Origin: Syntrophomonas wolfei subsp. methylbutyratica
Lineage (GTDB): Bacteria > Bacillota > Syntrophomonadia > Syntrophomonadales > Syntrophomonadaceae
Length of the DNA: 46,920 bases
NCBI RefSeq assembly: GCF_001570625.1
Contig: NZ_BBQT01000025.1
Coordinates: 1 to 46,920, forward strand
Direction: 5' to 3'
Shown here: positions 26,823 through 35,553 of the stretch, piece by piece
How the letters are laid out: the number at the start of each line of letters is the position of its first letter
Position numbering within the stretch: the stretch's first letter is position 1
Notes under the pieces: generated by a model
The model's input: only the letters and a program-made list of their open reading frames with translations
The model's database searches: none
What the model was told of the DNA's origin: nothing
Position numbers and translations under genes: made by a program

Positions 26823-28838
26823 TTACAATGGGCTGCTTGCGCTTAGCTTGAAGGTAGCCCCCGGATTGCCGGCCACTTCGACAAAACTGCCAGTCGTTGC
26901 CAGTACTTCGCCGCTATCTACGGCGCTATCGTAAATGGCTTGGCCATCAGGGTCAAAAACGATAACACGGCCTTTGTTGGGGATTTGGAAATCGAGTATG
27001 CTGTCTTCCGCCACCTTCCGCCATTCATTATAACCTTCCCGGCCGGTAGTTATGTTGGTATCGCCGCTTGCCAGCGATTGAACCGCATCGGCGGGCGTAT
27101 ACAGCATCCCGGAAATCCAGGCCCAGCTTATTCCGTCCTTCTCACTTAATCCAAGCTCGGTCAGGTCGCGCATGGAATTAATGGCCATTCCTGCAGATGT
27201 CGGGGAGATGACCCGTTTTATGCCGTCGAAGTCGATATAGCCCGGGAGTTCACTGAACTGCCGCGAAGTTATAATATGCCCCGACACCAGCATTCTTGCC
27301 TCGTAGGCTTTGGCATTACGCCGCAGCCACTTCCGCTTATCGACAGATATCTTCAATTCGCTTGCTTTGGCCACAGGCTCCAGTTTTTGGCTGGCAATCA
27401 TATCAACGGCGAGTGTAGCCGAATGCTGTACGAAATATTGCCTGCCGCCCAGCGTTATGAAATAGTACTTGTCTCTCTGGTTGTGAAAATAGCCATCATT
27501 ATAAATCGCTGATAGGATTTCTGTCTCCTGGCCGCCTTCCAGCATATAGACAGTCAGCTTATTCTCCGCCCGATCAACCTTCAAGCGCTTAAGAACGCTG
27601 CCGTTGGAATAATAACCTTCATAATTCGCCAGTTCAGACGGAAGAGACTGGGCTTTGAGCGGCAGCTTCAACACCGCAGGTGTTTTATCGAAAAGACCAT
27701 TTTCGCAAAGAAAAGCTTCCATGATGGAAGCGGCGATTACCATAGCGTTGCTTTGGGGACCGGTAAAAATGACGGCGACCGATATTCTTTTATCTGGAAT
27801 GGTATAAAGCATCGAACTATAGTTGCCGGTACCGCCGCTCTTGCCCAAAACATTTATACCTTTTGCTTTATAGTGAGCAATCTCCGTCAAATCCCAGCCC
27901 AGTCCAAAACTCAGCTCCGGTTGTTTGAGTTGCATATAGGACTCGGCGGGTTGCCCCTTTCTCATTTCCGCCAGGGATGCCGGTGAAAGTATCTGGGGAC
28001 CGGAAGCGGAAAATGTATCGGCGAACTTGCATAAATCCTCCGGCGTCGCTGACAGGCCGCCCGAACCCAATAACGATACTACTTCCAGCGGCTCGCTTTT
28101 ACCGTCAGTGGTATAATACCTGGCCACGGATCCCTCTTTTAGTCCCTGCCGTTGGCCAACACCCGGACCGGTATGGTTTAAGCCCAGGGGTTCAAATACC
28201 CGCTCACTTAGAAATTGAAGGTAGCTTTTTCCGGAAATCCGGGCAACTATCATCTCCGCCAGGGTAAAACCGTCATTGCAATAAGGTGCCATTTCGCCTG
28301 GCCGATGTTTGAGATGAGATTTTGCCAGGGTATCCAGTACATCCTGGTAATATTCTTTATGATATTCAAAACCAAAACTATTGGAACCGATGGTACCGGG
28401 CAAACCCGAGGAATGGTTGAGCAGCATTCGGACGGTGATGTCTTTATAGCGTTCATCTTCCATGGTGAATTCCGGCAGGTAGGCAGTCACCGGCTGGTCG
28501 AGCTCTACCTTGCCCTCATCTACCAGCAGCATAATGGCTGTAGCACAATAAACCTTGCTGATCGAGCCGATATTGAATAGGGTATTTTTATCAACGGAGA
28601 TGCTCCGCTCCCGGTCAGCCATGCCAAAACCTTCGGCATAGACGATTTTGCCGTTCTCCATGACTGCAACGGTGCCGCTACCGGCATTCCCGGCGTTGAT
28701 GGCCTTCCATATCTCGCTGCGGGCGGTAAGCCTGGTATTGCTCAGGGCAGGATTTTCAGCGGCATTGAATGATGCCGGTATCATGATTGCCAGCAGCAGG
28801 GCAATCAAGCAAGCGGCAACAACACGAAATTTGTTCAA
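26823..28838 (-). CDS. Secreted beta-lactamase-family serine hydrolase
   Basis: A 671-residue exported protein. The signal peptide is about residues 1-26. The class C beta-lactamase/DD-peptidase fold follows, with Ser92-Ile-Ser-Lys95 (S-x-x-K) and Tyr186-Cys-Asn188 (Y-x-N) as catalytic motifs and GKSGGTGNY as the third box. The last 250 residues form extra domains of unknown type. Such proteins are usually peptidases or esterases on the cell wall, not antibiotic resistance factors. The ATG follows AAGGGGGTTTTGTATT. The gene appears single. Confidence 0.88.
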   Translation of the reverse strand: MNKFRVVAACLIALLLAIMIPASFNAAENPALSNTRLTARSEIWKAINAGNAGSGTVAVMENGKIVYAEGFGMADRERSISVDKNTLFNIGSISKVYCATAIMLLVDEGKVELDQPVTAYLPEFTMEDERYKDITVRMLLNHSSGLPGTIGSNSFGFEYHKEYYQDVLDTLAKSHLKHRPGEMAPYCNDGFTLAEMIVARISGKSYLQFLSERVFEPLGLNHTGPGVGQRQGLKEGSVARYYTTDGKSEPLEVVSLLGSGGLSATPEDLCKFADTFSASGPQILSPASLAEMRKGQPAESYMQLKQPELSFGLGWDLTEIAHYKAKGINVLGKSGGTGNYSSMLYTIPDKRISVAVIFTGPQSNAMVIAASIMEAFLCENGLFDKTPAVLKLPLKAQSLPSELANYEGYYSNGSVLKRLKVDRAENKLTVYMLEGGQETEILSAIYNDGYFHNQRDKYYFITLGGRQYFVQHSATLAVDMIASQKLEPVAKASELKISVDKRKWLRRNAKAYEARMLVSGHIITSRQFSELPGYIDFDGIKRVISPTSAGMAINSMRDLTELGLSEKDGISWAWISGMLYTPADAVQSLASGDTNITTGREGYNEWRKVAEDSILDFQIPNKGRVIVFDPDGQAIYDSAVDSGEVLATTGSFVEVAGNPGATFKLSASSPL

Positions 28839-29126
28839 TACAAAACCCCCTTCTAAATTTAATCTCCTTATTTTTCTTCTGAGATTAATGCGTAAGTTTG
28901 CTAAATTTTAATTTAGACAAAAAAATGGCTAATCCTGCCTGTTAAAAATAAAAAATTGGCAGCATGGGGATGCATCTTTGGCCTCTATTTGGTTTTTCTT
29001 TTACCCCAACTGTCAAACTCGGGAGAAGTGTAATTGAATATCGGCAAAGCGGGGGGCGGTCCAGGAGTGCGGAAGGATGCAGCTTTGTGCTGAGGTAATT
29101 AAATCAAATGTTTTAATGGCTAAATT

Positions 29127-29156
29127 TTGCTGCCGATGTTTTTTCTATGATATAAT
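29127..29156 (+). promoter_or_regulatory. Promoter of the toxin-antitoxin pair
   Basis: TTGCTG (29127-29132), 18 bp and TATAAT (29151-29156), 36 bases before the antitoxin start. The rest of the 28839-29192 gap holds no gene that I can see. Confidence 0.55.
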
Positions 29157-29192
29157 AAAGTAAGACTATTAACAGGAGTGTGATTAAATGCC

Positions 29193-29486
29193 ATGTTTAA
29201 TGTTACGGAGGTAAGACAAAATATCAGTAAAATAATTACTCAAGTCATTGAAACAAAGGAACCCATAGTTTTGTTGAAGAGATCAAAACCTGTTGCTTAC
29301 ATCATAGAAGCTAAAGTTTTTGAAGAACTACAAGCAAAAGCAAAAAAGGCGGAGAGCTACGAAAAAACAGAAAAAGCGAAAGACACTCTTCAGCGATTGG
29401 CCAAATTAAGGGGTGAAATGAAGCCCCAGCCAGATTCCACTCCATTGATCAGACGATTGCGGGAGGGGGAGGAGCGGAGTGAGTAG
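29193..29486 (+). CDS. Phd/YefM-type antitoxin
   Basis: A 97-residue protein with the Phd/YefM DNA-binding N-terminus (MFNVTEVRQNISKIITQVIE, then PIVLLKRSKPVAYII) and a charged C-terminal tail that would cover the toxin. It probably binds the promoter at 29127 with its partner. An in-frame stop at 29181 fixes the start at ATG 29193. It overlaps the toxin gene by eight bases. Confidence 0.88.
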   Translation: MFNVTEVRQNISKIITQVIETKEPIVLLKRSKPVAYIIEAKVFEELQAKAKKAESYEKTEKAKDTLQRLAKLRGEMKPQPDSTPLIRRLREGEERSE

Positions 29487-29937
29487 CTATATATGTCTTG
29501 ACAGCAGCGTTTTGATAAAAGTTCTGGTTAATGAAGAGGATAGCGACAAGGCGGTTACCTTGCTGGAGAGGGTAATTAATGAGAGGATGACTGTTGTTTT
29601 GCCTGACTTTGCCTGGGCTGAAGTGGGGAGCGTCTTAAGAAAAAAGGTAAACAGAAGGTTAATAAATCCGAAACAGGCCGAGACTGCCTGGGAAGCTTTT
29701 AATAGCTTCGGGGTTATTACCTTCATAAATGGTGTTTCTGTTATGCGAGCAGCCTGGCAGATAGCGGATAAAGAGGAACTGCCTACTTTATATGATGCGG
29801 CTTACCTGGCTGTAGCGGAAATTATGGCAAAACAAAACGGAAAAGAGTGTGAGTTCTGGACTGCTGACAACAAGCTGGCAAGCTCCGTGAAGAACAAAAG
29901 TTATGTTAAAGTATTACAAAGCTGCATTATTTTCTAA
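29479..29937 (+). CDS. PIN-domain (VapC-type) toxin
   Basis: A 152-residue PIN nuclease. The acidic residues of the active site are visible: Asp8 (CLDSSVLIKVL), Glu in WAEVGSVLR, Asp in YDAAYLAVA and Asp in WTADNKLA. VapC-type toxins cut tRNA or rRNA, and the antitoxin blocks them. It starts at GTG 29479 inside the antitoxin end, as is usual for such pairs. Confidence 0.9.
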   Translation: MSSYICLDSSVLIKVLVNEEDSDKAVTLLERVINERMTVVLPDFAWAEVGSVLRKKVNRRLINPKQAETAWEAFNSFGVITFINGVSVMRAAWQIADKEELPTLYDAAYLAVAEIMAKQNGKECEFWTADNKLASSVKNKSYVKVLQSCIIF

Positions 29938-30036
29938 CGTCCTGGTACATCTGCTTTTGGACAGACTTACTATGAAGCCCGGCGGATAATGGAAATATAT
30001 TCTCAACAAACGCTGCAGCACATTCCTCTGGCCGCC

Positions 30037-31032
30037 TTAAACTATATATATTACCGGTATACCGTTGAGCTTTTGCTCCAGGAGCTCCTTCAGGTATTCT
30101 TCGGCCTGCAAGCGGATATCGGAGCGATAGCAGTATTTTCCCCGTCCTCGCCCGGTCATAAGGGATTTATCATACAATTTGACAGCGTTAGGAAATGCTT
30201 CGGCATTAATAGCCCGGTGGATATAGCTGTAAGTCATAAAGATGATTTCTATGAACAATTCCTTTTTTAGTTTATCCGGCAGTTCGTCAGCCAACTGCTC
30301 AATGAGTTGCGAATAAAGCTCTTGCCAGTTATCCAGCAATACTACCGGTGCTATCAAAATTCCTACCTTATAGCCTGCATCATGCATTTGCTCCAGGGCC
30401 CGGATTCGGCCCGTCAAGGAGGAGGTACCGAACTCCAGCCTTTGAATAATCGGTTGAGGATTGACACTCATGCGCATTATGGTTCTGCCTCCATGATTCA
30501 AAGGGAGCAGAGCTTCTACCATATCGAACTTGGTGGGAAAAGTTATAAAACCTTTTTTGCTTCCGGCGAAATTCTCTATGGTCCATTCTAGATTCCCGCT
30601 TATGCTGTTCTCTAAAAGCAGGTCGCTGTTGCTGCCGATCTCAAAGGTTAAATCCCCGGGTGAACGATTGGCAGTCTTCATTAATTTATCCAGCATTTGC
30701 TCGCGATTGACAAAAAGCCGCAAATAGGAGCATTTATTATAATTGCATACCAAATAGCAATAAAGACACATGGCGCTGCAGCCCGATGAGGTATAGGGCA
30801 CCAGAAAATCCGAGACTTTATGATTGGGGGTATATTTTAAACTCTTGCGTACTCCCAGGATCAAATAACGTTTCATGTGCACAAATTCTTTATTGGGATT
30901 CTTGCGCAATTCTTCGATATTATTATGGTTTTCAATAGCTATCCAGGGTATATGGGCAAATTTTTCTTGCAGTTGCTTCCCCAATTCGTAATGTAAAACC
31001 GGGGGCTCATAAAAAATCTTTTCCGGAAACAA
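30037..31032 (-). CDS. splB: Spore photoproduct lyase
   Basis: A radical SAM DNA-repair enzyme that reverses the thymine dimer formed in UV-irradiated spores, 331 residues. The cluster motif is Cys85, Cys89 and Cys92 (GCSAMCLYCYL), with the family context VPYTSSGC before it. TTG 31032 follows GGAGGTGG. Presence of the gene marks the host as a spore former. The gene is intact although the sequence just upstream is rearranged. Confidence 0.93.
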   Translation of the reverse strand: MFPEKIFYEPPVLHYELGKQLQEKFAHIPWIAIENHNNIEELRKNPNKEFVHMKRYLILGVRKSLKYTPNHKVSDFLVPYTSSGCSAMCLYCYLVCNYNKCSYLRLFVNREQMLDKLMKTANRSPGDLTFEIGSNSDLLLENSISGNLEWTIENFAGSKKGFITFPTKFDMVEALLPLNHGGRTIMRMSVNPQPIIQRLEFGTSSLTGRIRALEQMHDAGYKVGILIAPVVLLDNWQELYSQLIEQLADELPDKLKKELFIEIIFMTYSYIHRAINAEAFPNAVKLYDKSLMTGRGRGKYCYRSDIRLQAEEYLKELLEQKLNGIPVIYIV

Positions 31033-31136
31033 GCCACCACCTCCTGGAAGTATTATTTCAAGCGGCAGTGTTTCATATACCGAATGTCAAACCTGGTAGC
31101 AGGAAGAACGAAATCGTTAAACCGAACAAACCGTAG

Positions 31137-31452
31137 GTGTTGCTCATGCGAAGCACCCTGCGGGCACTCCTGCTTTGTTTCCTGGCGGCTCTGGCTCTGG
31201 GAAATGAAGTGCTTTGGAATATGATCAGGGAAAAAGAGAGGGCCGGTGGCCAGGGAAAGCGCGATTCCATTTATCGCTTTTGGGAGGAAGGATTAAAAAA
31301 GAAGAGTACTCACCCTCAAAAAGGAATTCTGGTGGTGGCCAAAACCCTGGTCGGTTCAGGTGGTGGAGCAGTTGGTATTAGTGATAAAGGGAAGCGCCTG
31401 AGCGAATACATACTGGAAAGCATAAAAGAACAGTTGCTGTTGGAAACTGGAA
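31137..31452 (+). pseudogene. Unrecognised coding fragment upstream of the 213-bp repeat
   Basis: An open frame encoding DSIYRFWEEGLKKK, then KGILVVAKTLVGSGGGAVGI and KGKRLSEYILESIKEQLLLE. The frame runs into the repeat and stops at 31472. The protein family is not recognised. The start of the frame lies in repeat-like sequence (CACCCTGCGGGCACTCCTG, shared with the accD-accA repeat, and GTGTTGCTCATGCG, shared with the MITE-like elements). It is probably a gene fragment cut at both ends. Confidence 0.35.
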
Positions 31453-31665
31453 AAAACCTTCCTGCGTTATGAAAGGGAAATTCAAACCGCTTATGCCTAC
31501 TGCAAGCAAGAAATCCCCGACCTGCCCCAGTTAAAGGAAATCAGGAAAATGCAAAAAGGGTTGGCTACTCGTTTAAAAGACCTTAAACCTTATATTGATT
31601 CGGAAGTTAAACTCAAAACCGAGCTAATCGGTTCCGAAAGCGGGGGAGGAGTTGCGCCTGATTCC
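31453..31665 (+). repeat. 213-bp perfect direct repeat, copy A
   Basis: Identical to 39960-40172. The segment is part of a BREX-like ATPase reading frame. In copy A the sequence after the repeat continues that frame naturally; in copy B the sequence before it does. Confidence 0.95.
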
Positions 31666-31836
31666 ATTACTGCACTCATCGCTGCTTACTCCACTGCCTA
31701 TATAGCCCTGCACGATGCCGTAACGGAGTGCTGCGATAATTCTCGCACCGGCATTAATGTCCTGTTGCAGGGTCGGGAGTTTAGCAATTATCGGTTTAGT
31801 TATATATACAACGTTATTTATGATACCGTATACTAG
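31453..31836 (+). pseudogene. 3' part of a BREX-like ATPase gene
   Basis: The frame through copy A reads FLRYEREIQTAYAY...KQEIPDLPQ and goes on past the repeat as ITALIAAYSTAYIALHDAVT to a stop at 31836. With the piece at 38924-40172 it would rebuild the C-terminal half of a large (DUF6079/BrxC/PglY-like) protein. It has no start of its own. The family call rests on my memory of these long BREX-associated proteins and on the BrxL half beside copy B. Confidence 0.45.
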
Positions 31837-31957
31837 TATACTTGAGCCACATCATTTATTCTGGTGAAGCGGGTGGAGGCACAGGCATAGGATGGCGGTT
31901 TGCAATGCAATAGTCTCTTTTTATAACCGTTCTTGATTTTCCTGGTAATATACGGTA

Positions 31958-31987
31958 CCTTAAATAGAACGCATGTTCCATTTAAGG
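31958..31987. repeat. Imperfect palindrome before the IS91-type relic
   Basis: CCTTAAATAGAAC and GTTCCATTTAAGG are inverted around GCAT, 10 bases before the relic's ATG. It could be the end hairpin of the IS element or an operator. Weak evidence. Confidence 0.4.
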
Positions 31988-31997
31988 ATGGTGGCAT

Positions 31998-32193
31998 ATG
32001 ATACCTGCCTGCATTATGAACACTGACGTTTATGCAGCCCGAATCCCCCGCAAAAGCCAATATTATCGGTGTGTGGAAGCGCATTTCGAGGAACTGGTGG
32101 GCACCTGGGATGATAGGTACCAACAGGACTATGGTTATTGGCGGCCTTATGTACTGGACGTCATATATAAATACCTGGACTGTGGCGATCTAT
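31998..32193 (+). pseudogene. IS91-type transposase N-terminal relic
   Basis: About 65 codons read RIPRKSQYYRCVEAHFEELV...DYGYWRPYVLDVIYKYLDCG. This is the start of the zinc-binding N-terminal domain of IS91/IS801-type (HUH, rolling-circle) transposases. It breaks off at CGDL, before the zinc Cys pairs and the catalytic domain. IS91-type elements carry neighbouring DNA with them, which may matter for the rearrangement here. 32194-32361 shows no gene. Confidence 0.65.
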
Positions 32194-32361
32194 ATGATAA
32201 ATCTTTTGAATCAGACGAGCCCAGTTTCTACGAAAGGCCTTTTTGGAAATATCAGATTCAACCAACGACGGCATCTCCACATCAGTCTCGGTTTTTTTGC
32301 GCATCCCCCGCGACTTTTTGGAATAATATCCTATCTATATTATCTATTCTTCTATCCCCCA

Positions 32362-33501
32362 CTATCTTTCTTCAATAATTCCCATAATTCCATAATTGTA
32401 TAAAGTACGGGCAAAGCATTCCACACAAACCCGAGCGCCACTAGCCAGATGGGTGAGAATACTGCGACTGCCTACTGCTACACTTTGCAAACCGGGGTCA
32501 GAGCCGATTACCTTTTCTGGCATGGAATGATAAATACCAGAGAAAGGATAAGGCTTTTCAGCACCATCTTCATCATAACAACGGTTTCCCGGCGGGTATT
32601 GTTGGCCGGGCAAGTGAATACCACTAGTGATAGCCAGGTATTGGGCATCACCAGGGCTATATGTGTACCAGGAATATTGGTTGTTGATTAGTTGTTGCTC
32701 TGTGGGAAAATCCTCACTACCTATTCCTTCCAGAATAATTAGAGCCACCCTTTCCGTTTTCAGCAGTTCCCTTACCAATGGAGCAATACCAGTTATATCA
32801 TCCAGAGGTCGCGGGCTGAGTACCGGTATAAAAGGATCATGACTGCTAATACGATATATTTTTCGTGACATAGTTCCCATACCCCGGAACTGAAATCCGG
32901 GCTGAGCAACCAGTAGATAATCCGGCAGGCGCCGGGCAAAATCAGGTTGACAGGGCCACTCCGCTTGAATAGTAACTTGGGGAATTATCTTTTTCACCCG
33001 GGAGTCACCTGCCAGCATCTTAAGATCTGCAACAGAAGGATTATAGAGTCCCGCATATGAAACGCCCATACCAGTACCAATGGCTAGTCCATCCAGATAG
33101 GTAAGATCGATCTCCCCCTCCAGGGGACGAGTTGAACCAGTACCCACAATAACCGGGGTAAAGCCTGCCACCCGGGCAAAATTGCAGGCCTGTTCTATAC
33201 ACTCATGGGCCACTTCCTTCCAGTTATAGCTTTCCGATAAGGCAAAGGTAGAAAGGAAAAACGGAGTAGCATAACTAAGAAAAATAAAACGGGGTTCAAA
33301 AAGATGGATAAGCTCCAGGCCCAAATTGCTGACCCAGGCTAAACTGTCAGGGGATAAATCACCCGGATAGGGATAAGAGCGCAACAGCTTCTGCAGGGCC
33401 TGCACTCCTGGTTCAACCGGAATGGGGTCTAGCTTTTTTCCGGTACGAAAATCCAAACTGGTCTGCCACTCCCCTACATCAATAACTGCTATTTTTTCCA
33501 A
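32362..33501 (-). CDS. Unknown protein, last gene of the Moco-riboswitch operon
   Basis: A 379-residue soluble protein with no signal peptide. It begins KIAVIDVGEWQTSL. Other features are FIFLSYATPFFLSTFALS, a Gly-rich VIVGTGSTRPL and LDGLAIGTGMGVSYAGLY, and a C-terminal RVCVECFART with two close cysteines. Parts recall the alkaline-phosphatase or nucleotide-pyrophosphatase fold, but I do not recognise the family. TTG 33501 is chosen behind GGGAGGT; it overlaps the radical SAM gene by 23 bases, which suggests coupled translation. Its operon is led by a Moco riboswitch, so a role in molybdate or tungstate handling is inferred. Confidence 0.6.
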   Translation of the reverse strand: MEKIAVIDVGEWQTSLDFRTGKKLDPIPVEPGVQALQKLLRSYPYPGDLSPDSLAWVSNLGLELIHLFEPRFIFLSYATPFFLSTFALSESYNWKEVAHECIEQACNFARVAGFTPVIVGTGSTRPLEGEIDLTYLDGLAIGTGMGVSYAGLYNPSVADLKMLAGDSRVKKIIPQVTIQAEWPCQPDFARRLPDYLLVAQPGFQFRGMGTMSRKIYRISSHDPFIPVLSPRPLDDITGIAPLVRELLKTERVALIILEGIGSEDFPTEQQLINNQYSWYTYSPGDAQYLAITSGIHLPGQQYPPGNRCYDEDGAEKPYPFSGIYHSMPEKVIGSDPGLQSVAVGSRSILTHLASGARVCVECFARTLYNYGIMGIIEER

Positions 33502-34504
33502 TCTGGGCACCTCCCTTATTCCATGATGTCCATTCACCCAACAAACGCAACCGCCGCCCGCAGGATGGGCAACAATCGCCTTGCAAATGGCAAGCCAGGG
33601 ATTTGGCTCCACAACCTCCCAGGTTAATCCGCTCCACCAATACCTTGCCGCAGTCTGGACAAACAGTGTTAACCCATTCTGAGCCTACGAAATTGCCGAA
33701 GTAAATATACGCCAGTTTGTTTTCTTGTTCCTGCAGAGCATATTCGATAGCCTCAATGGATGGAGCCAACATATCTTTCATTTGGTACTCTGGCAGCAGC
33801 CGGAAAACGTGCCAGGGAATTTCCGGATCCTGGGAAGCAATAAATGAAGCTGCACTGGGGATATCACCATCATTCAAACCCTGAATTATTGGAGTGGTAA
33901 TCTCCAGGTGGGTATGTTCAGCCAAATAGGCAATATTACGCAGTACCGGCGCTATATCAGTAACCCGGATATAGCGTTGGTAAAAATCACGGTTCATAGC
34001 CTTAAGGCTTATATTTATAAAGGAAAATGTTTCCGCCATTTCATTAGCCACGCGAGGGGTAAAATAACCGTTGCTCATACATCCCATCTCTATCCCCTGT
34101 TCCCGGGCTGTTTCCCCCAGGGCTCGCAGGGAAGGCCAGGATACGGTAGGTTCATTGATGGCAAAGACAATATTATGGCATCCACTCTGACGTGCTTTGG
34201 TAAGTAGTTTTTCTGGTTGCAGGTGCCAGAGATTTACCGACTTGGGATTAACTCTGGCGACATGAGCATTGGAGCAATACTGGCAGTCAAAATTGCAGCC
34301 GGCACTGCCTAGCAGCAGACTGCGGCTTCCTGGATAGGCATGGAAAAAGGGCAGAGATTCGATATGTGTAACCCCAAAAGAATTCCAGGCGAAGGGATAA
34401 ATTTCCACCACCTTCCCCTGCTCTTCCCGGTACATTTTACAATACCCCTCCTGTTCCTTCCCTAAATGACAGTGCCACTCGCAATACTCGCAAAAAATAG
34501 ACAT
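33479..34504 (-). CDS. AmmeMemoRadiSam-type radical SAM protein
   Basis: A 341-residue radical SAM enzyme of the pyruvate formate-lyase activase-like group called AmmeMemoRadiSam. The cluster motif is SAGCNFDCQYCSN. An N-terminal Cys set (FCEYCEWHC and GYC) and a C-terminal zinc-ribbon-like set (CPDCGK...CCPSCGRR) frame it. The reaction of this group is unknown. The usual partners AMMECR1 and Memo are absent. It lies between the transporter permease and the unknown gene, all on one strand with short gaps. Confidence 0.85.
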   Translation of the reverse strand: MSIFCEYCEWHCHLGKEQEGYCKMYREEQGKVVEIYPFAWNSFGVTHIESLPFFHAYPGSRSLLLGSAGCNFDCQYCSNAHVARVNPKSVNLWHLQPEKLLTKARQSGCHNIVFAINEPTVSWPSLRALGETAREQGIEMGCMSNGYFTPRVANEMAETFSFINISLKAMNRDFYQRYIRVTDIAPVLRNIAYLAEHTHLEITTPIIQGLNDGDIPSAASFIASQDPEIPWHVFRLLPEYQMKDMLAPSIEAIEYALQEQENKLAYIYFGNFVGSEWVNTVCPDCGKVLVERINLGGCGAKSLACHLQGDCCPSCGRRLRLLGEWTSWNKGGAQIGKNSSY

Positions 34505-34519
34505 AAACTCACCTCTTTC

Positions 34520-35533
34520 TTAACCGTTCCACTCTTTGTCCTGCTCTCGGAGCAGGAGATAGCCCAAAAAAGGTGCTCCCACCAGTGAAGTCATAATGCT
34601 GATGGGAATTTCTGCACCAGTAATCGTTCGGGCCAGAGTATCCATTAATAGCATGAAAACTGCTCCCACAATCATAGAAAAGGGGAGCATATGTTTGTGA
34701 TCAGGACCAATCATGATACGAGCCATATGTGGTACCACCAGACCTACCCAGCCAATAGTACCACAGGCAGAGATGGAAGCTGCCACCACCAGAGTAGCCA
34801 GTAGCACAAATAGGGGCAACGCCCTTTTTACATTGACACCTAAACCCATGGCCTCTTCTTCTCCCAGAGCCAGGAGATTCAGACGCCAGCGGAATAGGTA
34901 CAGAAGTAGCAAGCCTCCTGCCACCAAAGGAAATGCACGCCCCAGATCTGCCCAGTCAATATTATTAAAGCCCCCCATGGTCCAAAAAACAATGGCCGGA
35001 AGCTGTTCATAGGGATCAGCAACATATTTTAGAAAAGACAGCGCCGCCGAAAAAAGCGCAGAAATAATTACTCCGGCCAGAACCAGAGTAGTAATAGTAT
35101 TCTGCCCCCGCCGCCCAATTTGATAGGCCAGGGTAACTGCCGCCAATCCTCCCACAAAGGCAAAAAATGATACCGCCAGGGTAGAAGTTCCTATCAGGAG
35201 AATTGCTAAACCTGCGCCAAAACTGGCTCCAGAAGATACACCCAGGATATCAGGCGATACCAGGGGATTACGAAATATCCCTTGCAGAACGGCTCCCGAT
35301 GCTGATAGCGCCGCACCCACCATAGCCGCCATCAGCAGACGGGGCAGACGCACCGACCATATAACAATATCGGCACTGACTAAATCTTCGGGAATGGCAA
35401 TATGGTATAAATGTAGTTTAAATATTTGCAGTACTGTAGATAAATCTGCACTGTAACGGCCCACTAGCATAGTGAAAAGGGCCGTAGCTGCCAGGACTAT
35501 TAGCCCCAGCAGCACCAAGCGTTGCGCTTTCAT
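34520..35533 (-). CDS. ABC transporter permease, FecCD/BtuC family, probably molybdate/tungstate
   Basis: A 337-residue permease with about ten membrane segments, one half of a type II importer dimer. Family marks are SVRLPRLLMAAMVGAALSAS and LQGIFRNPLVSPDILGVSSG. By homology alone it would be called iron-siderophore or B12 uptake. The Moco riboswitch in front of the operon favours molybdate or tungstate, as in the MolBCA importer of the same fold. Confidence 0.92.
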   Translation of the reverse strand: MKAQRLVLLGLIVLAATALFTMLVGRYSADLSTVLQIFKLHLYHIAIPEDLVSADIVIWSVRLPRLLMAAMVGAALSASGAVLQGIFRNPLVSPDILGVSSGASFGAGLAILLIGTSTLAVSFFAFVGGLAAVTLAYQIGRRGQNTITTLVLAGVIISALFSAALSFLKYVADPYEQLPAIVFWTMGGFNNIDWADLGRAFPLVAGGLLLLYLFRWRLNLLALGEEEAMGLGVNVKRALPLFVLLATLVVAASISACGTIGWVGLVVPHMARIMIGPDHKHMLPFSMIVGAVFMLLMDTLARTITGAEIPISIMTSLVGAPFLGYLLLREQDKEWNG

Positions 35534-35553
35534 ATTTTAAACGGCCCCCGCTT

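Noticed and set aside
26823-28838. Antibiotic-resistance beta-lactamase
   Set aside because: The S-x-x-K and Y-x-N boxes show only the serine hydrolase superfamily. The length and extra domains fit a wall peptidase or esterase better.
31833-32123. Minus-strand open frame of 96 codons
   Set aside because: It lies opposite the IS91-type relic and its palindrome, with no family resemblance or ribosome site.
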